DNA of 36,647 nt, taken from contig CAXBCP010000042.1 of NCBI GenBank assembly GCA_963974055.1, forward strand, positions 1 through 36,647, read 5' to 3'. Below the pieces are notes generated by a model. That model did no database searches and was not told the origin of the DNA. It saw nothing but the letters and a program-made list of their open reading frames with translations. Below are positions 1 to 6,168 of this stretch, in pieces (the first letter of the stretch is position 1; the number at the start of each line of letters is the position of its first letter). Source of the stretch: CAXBCP01 sp963974055. GTDB lineage: Bacteria > Pseudomonadota > Alphaproteobacteria > MPNO01 > UBA830. A program made the translations under genes and the position numbers.

Positions 1-795
1 CTAGCCGAGACCGCCGGCGCTGCCGCCGTCGACGCGCCAGTTCGCGCCCGTCATATAGCCGGCATTGCCGCCCGCGAGAAACGCCACAAGCGCGCCGAAA
101 TCTTCCGGCGCCCCGAACCGTCCGGCGAGGGAGGCCTGTTCCCGGCGGGCGAGTTCCTCTTCGGCGGTCAGGCCCTTCCGGGCGCCGCGCACCGCGGCTG
201 TCCCGCGGGTGCGTTCGGTCAGAACCGCCGTCGGCGAGACCACGTTCACCGTCACCCCGTCGCGGATCACTTCGCCGGCCAGCGTCTTGCAGTAATGCGC
301 AAGCCCCGCACGGTACATGTTGGACAGGACATTGTTCGGCGCCGGCTCTGTGACGGCGGCGGCGCCCACCATGATCACCCTTCCCCATTGCCGGGCAATC
401 ATGCCGGCGACGGTCAGCTGGATCATGCGGACGGGGCTCAGCACCATCGTGTTGGCATAGGTGCCGAGGTCTTCCTGGCTGATCTCCAGCGCCGTGCGGA
501 GCGGCGGGCCGCCGTGATTGACGAACAGGATGTCCACCGGCCCGCCGAGCGCGGCTTCGGCATCGCGCAGGAGCGTGTCCATATTGGCGGGGTCCGACAG
601 GTCGCCGCACAGGCCGGTGACGGGGGATCCGGTCTCGTCCGCAATCCGCCGGGCGGCGTCTTCGGCGCGGCCGAGATCGGAACCGCTGATGCAGACGCGC
701 ACGCCTTCGCGCGCCAGGGACTGCGCCGAGGCGTATCCGAGGCCGCCGCTCGACGCGAGAAGAAGGGCGCGTCTGCCCTGAATGCCGAGATCCAT
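1..795 (-). CDS. atypical SDR-family oxidoreductase
   Basis: A 264-aa protein with the short-chain dehydrogenase/reductase fold. It has an N-terminal nucleotide-binding loop (ASSGGLG, residues 14-20), an NHGG turn near residue 93 where NNAG is usual, and a C-terminal MTGANWRVDGG tail typical of FabG-like SDRs. The catalytic tetrad is degenerate: the usual YxxxK is SNMYR (158-162) and the usual catalytic Ser region reads VGAAAV (about 143-148). This fits the described SDR subgroup that matches neither the standard cofactor motif nor the standard tetrad, so the reaction cannot be named. The start has AAAGGA upstream. It is the last gene of a minus-strand run with two hydrolases and a NIPSNAP protein, suggesting a shared catabolic role. 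The stop codon lies at the very edge of the window, so the gene is complete. Confidence 0.85.
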   Translation of the reverse strand: MDLGIQGRRALLLASSGGLGYASAQSLAREGVRVCISGSDLGRAEDAARRIADETGSPVTGLCGDLSDPANMDTLLRDAEAALGGPVDILFVNHGGPPLRTALEISQEDLGTYANTMVLSPVRMIQLTVAGMIARQWGRVIMVGAAAVTEPAPNNVLSNMYRAGLAHYCKTLAGEVIRDGVTVNVVSPTAVLTERTRGTAAVRGARKGLTAEEELARREQASLAGRFGAPEDFGALVAFLAGGNAGYMTGANWRVDGGSAGGLG

Positions 796-845
796 ATCGG
801 TGTCCTTTATCTGTTCCGGCTATCTGTTCCGGCGTCTGTTCCGGT

Positions 846-1754
846 CTATCGGTCGGTGCGCGGCGGCATGGTCAGGAACGCTTCCATCGCGTGCCAGAAC
901 CGGTGCCGGTTCAGCCCCAGCGGCGTGACATGCGCCTGGCCGGCAAAGACGGAGAACTGCTTGTCCATGTTCGGCAGCCTCCGGAAGAACGCCATCAGGT
1001 CTTCCTCGGTCGCGACGCCGTCATGTTCGCCGCGGACGATCATGACCGGGCAGGAAATTTTCGCGGGATCGACCACCGGCAGGTTGGCGCACATGTCCAG
1101 ATAGGTGCCGGTCGGAACGGTGTCGCCGTATTGCAGTTCGGTTTCCGCCAGCGTCTCGGCGACGATCTGTTCCGACGTGCCGGGCTTGTCGCGGGTGAAG
1201 ATCGATTCGAAAAACGCGCGGTCGACCGGCCGGGTATTGTGGGTCCGGAAATAGTCCAGGTTCTCGGCGCGCTTGATCAGGGTCGGCGCGTCCTTGCCGG
1301 TCCAGACGAAGGCGTCGAGCACCAGCCGCGATACCGCGCCCGGCACGGCCTGGGCAAAGGCGGCGGCGCGCAGCGCGCCCGAGGACGATCCGTAGAAAAG
1401 CGCGGTTTCGGCGCCGGTTTCGCGCGCCACCACCGCAAAACCCGCTTTCAGGTCCTCGACGCCGCTCGCGATGTCCGAATTGCCGTCGGTGCGCGACGAC
1501 CGCCCGTAGCCTTCGTGGTCCATCGTCCAGACGTCGAAGCCGGCCCGCGCGAAGCGGTCCATCTGGGAATAGTCGTTGCGTCCCGGCACCTGCAGGTCGA
1601 ACCCCGTTGGCCCGCAGAAGGAGGACCCGTGAACCATGAATAGCACGGGCTGTCCGGTCCGGCCCGCCACGCGCTTGCGGAAAATGAACAGGTCCACGTC
1701 GCCCTTTTGGGCCCAGTATTCGTCCGCCTGAATGACAGCCTCTGTGTCGGTCAT
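846..1754 (-). CDS. alpha/beta hydrolase (paralogue 1)
   Basis: A 302-aa alpha/beta-hydrolase fold protein. Visible elements are the oxyanion HGSS region (about 43-46), the nucleophile elbow GSSSG with Ser124, a likely acid Asp245 in RGEHDG, and catalytic His275 in AGQAH. I chose the ATG at 1754 over an upstream in-frame ATG at 1814 because GGGGCGGA lies just before it and because the paralogue at 2523-3422 begins at the equivalent point. The protein is clearly related to that paralogue along its whole length, sharing VHGSSF, DLQVPG, DHEGYGRS, SDIASGVEDLKA and RFWHA. The substrate is unknown. Placement beside an SDR and VOC proteins suggests hydrolysis of an ester, lactone or ring-cleavage product, but that is inference. 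Confidence 0.88.
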   Translation of the reverse strand: MTDTEAVIQADEYWAQKGDVDLFIFRKRVAGRTGQPVLFMVHGSSFCGPTGFDLQVPGRNDYSQMDRFARAGFDVWTMDHEGYGRSSRTDGNSDIASGVEDLKAGFAVVARETGAETALFYGSSSGALRAAAFAQAVPGAVSRLVLDAFVWTGKDAPTLIKRAENLDYFRTHNTRPVDRAFFESIFTRDKPGTSEQIVAETLAETELQYGDTVPTGTYLDMCANLPVVDPAKISCPVMIVRGEHDGVATEEDLMAFFRRLPNMDKQFSVFAGQAHVTPLGLNRHRFWHAMEAFLTMPPRTDR

Positions 1755-1830
1755 GTCGATTCCGCCCCATAAAAAACGGGCGGATGCCGCAATGGCGCCC
1801 GCCCGATGGTACAATCCGTTTCGGCGCCGT

Positions 1831-2454
1831 TCAGGTCAGCGGCGAGAACGGGGCTGCCAGAACGATCTTGTTCGACTGCGTCTGGAGCGTCTCGCCGCGG
1901 CCTTTCGGCGGCCAGATGCCCTTTGCGGCGGCTTCGGCGCGCACTTCGGCACGGTGTTCCAGGCTTTCATAGGCCCAGATGTGGACGAACTTGTTCAGGT
2001 TGCCGGTCTCGGTATGCATCGCCATGACCAGTTCGGACATTTCGGTCCGTTTCGGAATGGCCTTTTCCCAGTTCTTGTAGATTTCGGGAATCTTGCCGGG
2101 GATCGCGCCGTATTCGCGCCATTCGAAGATCGGGCCTTTATTGCCCTTGGCGAATGTCGGCGTCATCGGCGACGGCACGTAAACTTCCGACTGCATGCTT
2201 TCCAGCAGGTGTCCGATCTTCGGCGGCCAGGCGTATTTCTTGTCCTGTGCCGAGCGGATGCGTTTCTTCTCGCGTTCGGCGGCGTCCTTGTAGGGCCAGA
2301 TATGGATGACTTCGTTCAGCGGGCCGATCTCGGTGACGAAAAACGCCGCGAGCTTGGACAGGGCCTGACGTTTTTCATAGGCCTTGCCGAATGTGTTGAC
2401 GAATTCCGGCACGCTGCGCGGTTTCAGCCGGTACGTTCTTACTTCGTAGATCAT
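1831..2454 (-). CDS. NIPSNAP family protein
   Basis: A 207-aa protein made of two related ferredoxin-like (dimeric alpha/beta barrel) repeats. Each carries the NIPSNAP hallmark of a YE/EWR-type strand followed by an LNEVIHIW or LNKFVHIW strand: the first half covers about residues 1-95 and the second about 105-205. NIPSNAP proteins have no agreed enzymatic activity; bacterial members are often found in catabolic gene clusters. GGGAG lies 5 nt before the ATG. It sits between two paralogous alpha/beta hydrolases, 68 bp after one and 76 bp before the other, all on the minus strand, so co-transcription is likely. The family call is firm; the function is not. Confidence 0.88.
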   Translation of the reverse strand: MIYEVRTYRLKPRSVPEFVNTFGKAYEKRQALSKLAAFFVTEIGPLNEVIHIWPYKDAAEREKKRIRSAQDKKYAWPPKIGHLLESMQSEVYVPSPMTPTFAKGNKGPIFEWREYGAIPGKIPEIYKNWEKAIPKRTEMSELVMAMHTETGNLNKFVHIWAYESLEHRAEVRAEAAAKGIWPPKGRGETLQTQSNKIVLAAPFSPLT

Positions 2455-2522
2455 GTTTGCTCCCTTCGGATTTGAATTGCCTTAAATTGGTAGAGGATTT
2501 TCGTGCGCTCGGCCAGTGCGCA

Positions 2523-3422
2523 TCACCCGTCGGCGCGCGGCGGCATGTCGAGAAACGATTTCAGCGCGTGCCAGAAGCGGCCGCGGTTGATCCCGAGCTG
2601 GGTGTTGTGCGCCATGCCTTCGATCGAGACGAGCTGCTTGTCGCGGTGGGGCAGGCGCGCATAGAAATCCATGACGTCCGCATCGGTGGCGATGCCGTCG
2701 TGGTCGCCGCGGATGATCAGGACCGGGCAGGAAATTTTCTCGGGCGCGACGACCGGCAGTTTCGCGCACATGTCGTAATAGGTGCCGTTGGGCACGCTGC
2801 CGCCGCCGTTTTCCATTTCGGATGCCGCCGCGGCCGGGGCGAGTTCCGGGATCGTCAGGCCGGTTACGTCGCGCGTGAACACGCCGCGGTAATAGGCCTC
2901 GTCGACGTCGCGGCGGGGATTGTTCTTCCATTCCTCCAGCCGCTCGGCGCGCTTGATCAGGGTCGGGGAATCCTTGCCGGTATAGGTCAGCGCCGCGAAG
3001 GCGATCCTGCTTACCCGTTCGGGGCACGCATTGGCGAACGCGCCGGCGCGCAGGGCGCCCGACGACTGCCCGAAATAGATCGCGCTTGCCTGGCCGGTCT
3101 CGCGTTCGACGATGTCGGCGGCCGCTTTCAGGTCCTCGACGCCGGACGCGATATCGGAACTGTTTTCGGTGCGGGTGGACCGGCCGTAGCCTTCGTGATC
3201 GACCGTCCAGACGTCGTAGCCGTATCCGGCGAACGCCTCCATCAGCGAATACCCGGGATGGCCGGGCACCTGCAGGTCGTAGCTCGACCGCGCGGAAAAC
3301 GACGATCCGTGGACCAGGAACAGAACGGGAGCGTCCTGCGCCGCCGCCGGGCACTTGCGGTACATCTGTAAACGCACGTCGCCCTTATGGGCTTCGAATT
3401 CTTCGAAAACGATATCGGGCAT
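2523..3422 (-). CDS. alpha/beta hydrolase (paralogue 2)
   Basis: A 299-aa alpha/beta hydrolase with nucleophile elbow GQSSG (Ser120), acid Asp242 in RGDHDG and His272 in GMAH. The oxyanion segment VHGSSF lies near residue 37. The chosen ATG at 3422 is preceded by AAGGAA at good spacing; the in-frame ATG at 3443 would add seven residues with no comparable ribosome site. It is the first gene of the minus-strand run ending in the SDR and is a paralogue of the hydrolase at 846-1754, with the NIPSNAP gene between them. This suggests an old duplication with divergent substrate use. A promoter should lie in the 195-bp gap shared with the divergent VOC gene. Confidence 0.88.
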   Translation of the reverse strand: MPDIVFEEFEAHKGDVRLQMYRKCPAAAQDAPVLFLVHGSSFSARSSYDLQVPGHPGYSLMEAFAGYGYDVWTVDHEGYGRSTRTENSSDIASGVEDLKAAADIVERETGQASAIYFGQSSGALRAGAFANACPERVSRIAFAALTYTGKDSPTLIKRAERLEEWKNNPRRDVDEAYYRGVFTRDVTGLTIPELAPAAAASEMENGGGSVPNGTYYDMCAKLPVVAPEKISCPVLIIRGDHDGIATDADVMDFYARLPHRDKQLVSIEGMAHNTQLGINRGRFWHALKSFLDMPPRADG

Positions 3423-3506
3423 CGGGTTTCCTTGTTGCGGCACCGCGGCCGGTTCCTGTTATTCCCCAAAATACGCCATCCGGCTTCCGACATATAGCCG
3501 TATGGG

Positions 3507-3537
3507 CGGATCGGCGGTCGGATCGGCGGTCGGATCG
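3507..3537. repeat. 12-bp tandem repeat, about 2.5 copies
   Basis: Unit CGGATCGGCGGT occurs twice perfectly (3507-3518 and 3519-3530), followed by a partial third copy, in the intergenic region between the divergent hydrolase and VOC genes. It is short and could be replication slippage or clustered regulator sites. Confidence 0.6.
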
Positions 3538-3617
3538 AGGGGCGGCGGGTTTTCCGTTTTTTGTCGTGCCGCCCTGACGGGAATGGTAAAATGGCCAAAA
3601 CCGATGGGAGAAAACAG

Positions 3618-4244
3618 ATGCCCGATACAGGCGCACCGACCACCGAAGCGACCGGCACGGCGTCCTCCACCGCGGCGGGGTTGCCGTCCCGCGGCATTCA
3701 TCACCTCGCGCTGACGACCGAAGACATGCAGATGACCACGGATTTTTTCGTGAATGTCGTCGGCATGCCGCTGGTTCACGCCATGAAAGTGCCGCCCGGG
3801 GTCGGGATCGGTCCCGGCAATCGCGGCAACCCGCCCTACGAGGAAATCCGCCATTACTTTTTCGACATGGGCAATGACAGCCTGCTCGCCTATTTCGAAA
3901 TTCCGAAGGGCGAAAAGGGGCAATCCGACCGCGACGCGATCGGCGGGATGCAGCATTGCGCCTTCACGGTGACGCCCGATCAGCTGGAAGCGCTGCGGCT
4001 GCGGCTCGACGCCGCCGGGGTGGAATATGACGGGCCCGTCGACATTCTGCCGGGCCTGGTATCCATGTATTTCAAGGATCCGAACGGCGTCCGGCTGGAA
4101 GCCTGCTGCCAGCCGGCGGAAGGCGACAACCCGGCCGTGATCGCGTCGGTTCTTCAGACCAAGGCGCAGGCGCGCGCCGAGCTGGAATCGACCGGCGCAT
4201 CCGAAGAATGGATCGCCAGGGTAACGGCAAACCTGCCCGACTGA
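3618..4244 (+). CDS. VOC-family protein (glyoxalase/dioxygenase fold)
   Basis: A 208-aa vicinal-oxygen-chelate protein. The three candidate metal ligands are visible: His29 in GIHHLAL, His113 in MQHCAFTV and Glu161 in VRLEACC, in the order expected for a paired beta-alpha-beta-beta-beta metalloenzyme. I chose the ATG at 3618, which has GGGAGAAAA upstream; an earlier in-frame ATG at 3561 would give an unusual N-terminus. The family includes extradiol dioxygenases, glyoxalases and resistance proteins; the sequence does not settle which. It diverges from the hydrolase/SDR run and converges on a second VOC gene. The first 24 or so residues are low-complexity Thr/Ala-rich and probably disordered. 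Confidence 0.85.
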   Translation: MPDTGAPTTEATGTASSTAAGLPSRGIHHLALTTEDMQMTTDFFVNVVGMPLVHAMKVPPGVGIGPGNRGNPPYEEIRHYFFDMGNDSLLAYFEIPKGEKGQSDRDAIGGMQHCAFTVTPDQLEALRLRLDAAGVEYDGPVDILPGLVSMYFKDPNGVRLEACCQPAEGDNPAVIASVLQTKAQARAELESTGASEEWIARVTANLPD

Positions 4245-4271
4245 CGGGCGGTCCGTGCCGATGCGGCGCGA

Positions 4272-4823
4272 TCAGGCGTTCGCGGGTTCTTTTCTGAAGC
4301 GGTAAAATTCGGTCGGCGGCGCCGGGCGGCTATCGGTCCACGCCTTGAGCGCGGCCTGCGCGCCTTCGCGGTAAACCTCGCGTTCGCTCTTGTCGATGAC
4401 TTCGCAGGTGATTTCGAGACGGATGCCGTTGGGATCGAAAAAATAGACCGATTTGACGAAGCCGTGGTCGGTCACGCCGACAACATCGAGCCCCGCTTCC
4501 TCAAGCCGCTTTTTCCATTCCTCGACTTCGGCGACGGTGCCGACCTGCATGGCGAAATGGTTCACCCAGTCGGGCGTCTGCGGGTCCGGCGTGCAGGCGG
4601 TTTCGTCGCCCAGGTCGAAAAACGCGATATAGCTGCCGTCGGTGAATTCGAAAAACAGGTGAACATAGGGATCGGATGCCCCCGTACTGGGCACGCTGTC
4701 CGCCTGGATGACATGGGCAAGCGGCAATCCCAGCAGATCTTCGTAGAAACTGCGGGTTTCCTCGGCGTTGCGGCAGCGATAGGCGTAGTGATGCAGGCCG
4801 TTGATGCCTTTTAATGTCGTCAT
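4272..4823 (-). CDS. VOC-family protein (second)
   Basis: A 183-aa vicinal-oxygen-chelate protein with putative metal ligands His12 (GLHHYAY), His89 (VNHFAMQV) and Glu137 (IRLEITC). The DPNGIRLE signature near the third ligand is typical of bacterial glyoxalase/bleomycin-resistance and extradiol dioxygenase-like members. GGGGAA precedes the ATG by six bases. It is convergent with the other VOC gene (28-bp gap) and about 100 bp downstream of the SRPBCC gene on the same strand, so the two may be co-transcribed. The reaction is unknown; the neighbourhood suggests catabolism of a small cyclic or aromatic compound. Confidence 0.86.
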   Translation of the reverse strand: MTTLKGINGLHHYAYRCRNAEETRSFYEDLLGLPLAHVIQADSVPSTGASDPYVHLFFEFTDGSYIAFFDLGDETACTPDPQTPDWVNHFAMQVGTVAEVEEWKKRLEEAGLDVVGVTDHGFVKSVYFFDPNGIRLEITCEVIDKSEREVYREGAQAALKAWTDSRPAPPTEFYRFRKEPANA

Positions 4824-4924
4824 GTCCGGTTCCCCACCGTTTGTTCTGTTTCCACAGGGCTATATTTATCCGAAACCGGCGGTTCTGTCTCCGGTTGCGT
4901 CCGCTACGGTTTCAGGCTGCGGTT

Positions 4925-5392
4925 TCAGGCCGCATCCAGTTCGCCGGCGCGCACCTGGCGGCGGATTTCCGCCAGCGTCGTGCCGACCCCCTGAAAATAG
5001 CTCTGCGACATTCGTTGGGCAAATTCGTTCTCTTCCGGGCTGCCGCCGGCAAGCCCGTCGACATCGAGGGTGAAGGTGAAGCGAAGCCCGGTTTCGCCGT
5101 TTTCCATGGCGACGATTTCGTTCAGGATCGTGCCCATGGCGCTGCTTTTCGTGCGCGTGAACGTCACGCGTTCCTGCGGCTCGAACGTGACCCGTTCCTG
5201 CATCTCCTCGCCGCGCAGCGTAAAGTCGCGGAGCAGCCAGTTTTCTCCGCGGTCGATCACCCTGCACGCGCTCATCGCGTCGAGAAACGGCACCGGATTC
5301 TCGGCTTTCAGCACCAGGCCCCGCCAGACCTGGTCCCGGTTCAGATGGGGCTTTTCGGTATTGACCGCCATCGTATGCGTCAGTGTGAACAT
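4925..5392 (-). CDS. SRPBCC family protein, AtaL-like (DUF1857)
   Basis: A 155-aa protein resembling the AtaL-like/DUF1857 branch of the START/SRPBCC ligand-binding fold. Supporting features are the N-terminal FTLTHTMAVN strand, the LNRDQVWRGLVLKAENP helix region and the C-terminal amphipathic helix ending VGTTLAEIRRQV. Such proteins bind hydrophobic ligands; the enzymatic role is usually unknown. Two ATGs lie six bases apart. I prefer the one at 5392 because GGGAGG is 8 nt upstream of it, whereas it is only 2 nt from the ATG at 5398. The gene diverges from the hopanoid operon across roughly 110 bp. Confidence 0.82.
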   Translation of the reverse strand: MFTLTHTMAVNTEKPHLNRDQVWRGLVLKAENPVPFLDAMSACRVIDRGENWLLRDFTLRGEEMQERVTFEPQERVTFTRTKSSAMGTILNEIVAMENGETGLRFTFTLDVDGLAGGSPEENEFAQRMSQSYFQGVGTTLAEIRRQVRAGELDAA

Positions 5393-5454
5393 TTCCATGT
5401 CCTCCCGGGGAATATGCTATGCCGGGGCCGGAAACACGGCAACCGCGAACGCGA

Positions 5455-5483
5455 TTTACACGATTCACTGCATCCTCTAAAGC
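5455..5483 (+). promoter_or_regulatory. candidate sigma70-type promoter of the hopanoid operon
   Basis: TTTACA (5455-5460) and TAAAGC (5478-5483) are separated by 17 bp, 20 bp before the first gene of the CDP-alcohol phosphotransferase/hpnN/hpnA run. The -10 match is partial, so this is tentative. Confidence 0.28.
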
Positions 5484-5502
5484 TTTGACCGAACGGATAG
5501 AT

Positions 5503-6168
5503 ATGGCTTCCAGCACAGAAAATTCTGAACCCGGTTCGGGCGGAACTGAAATCGCCCCCGCAATCGCCCCGACAATCGCCTACGATCAGCGACTGGCGAA
5601 GGCCGTTGTCCGCCGCATCAAGGGGCTGCCGGTCACGCCCAACGCGCTGACGGCGCTCGGCATGCTGATCGGGATCGCGTCCGGCTTTCTCTATGCGGAG
5701 GGCACGCGCGGCGCCATGATCGCGGGATCGCTGCTGTTCATGGTTGCCGTGTGGATGGACCATGTCGACGGCGAATTCGCCCGGGCGACCGGCAAGACCA
5801 GCAAATTCGGCCATTATTTCGACCATGTCGGCGCGATGACCAGTTACTGTTCGATGTTCGTCGGCGCCGGGTTCGGGCTGCGCGATACCTGGGCGGGGGA
5901 ATATTCGGTTCTCTGCGGTATCGTGGCGGGCATATCGATCGCGCTTATATTCTCGATCCGGCTCTGGCAGGAAACGGTCTATGGCGGGGAAACCACGGTG
6001 ATGACCGTGCGCGGCGGTTTCGAGGTTGAAGACACGCTCTACGTCGCCGGGCCGATTACCTGGTTCGGTTTCATGCCCCCCTTCATCCTCGCGGCCGGGA
6101 TCGGTACGCCGATCTATCTGGTCATCGTTATCTGGGAAGCCGCCGGGTACCTGCGGCGCAAGCCCTGA
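5503..6168 (+). CDS. CDP-alcohol phosphatidyltransferase-like protein 1
   Basis: A 221-aa integral membrane protein of the CDP-alcohol phosphotransferase family, which moves a phospho-alcohol from CDP onto an acceptor alcohol. The signature DxxDGxxAR-x8-GxxxD is present with Asp86, Asp89, Gly90, Ala93, Arg94, Gly103 and Asp107. The fourth aspartate (DxxxD), which structural work on the family proposes as the catalytic base, is Ala111 here. Several hydrophobic segments follow, including the region around residues 137-155 and a long C-terminal pair. I chose ATG 5503 after a weak GGAT; an earlier in-frame ATG at 5419 gives a poor N-terminus. Its TGA overlaps the next start by 1 nt (TGATG), so it is translationally coupled to the HpnN transporter. 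The lipid substrate is unknown. Confidence 0.85.
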   Translation: MASSTENSEPGSGGTEIAPAIAPTIAYDQRLAKAVVRRIKGLPVTPNALTALGMLIGIASGFLYAEGTRGAMIAGSLLFMVAVWMDHVDGEFARATGKTSKFGHYFDHVGAMTSYCSMFVGAGFGLRDTWAGEYSVLCGIVAGISIALIFSIRLWQETVYGGETTVMTVRGGFEVEDTLYVAGPITWFGFMPPFILAAGIGTPIYLVIVIWEAAGYLRRKP

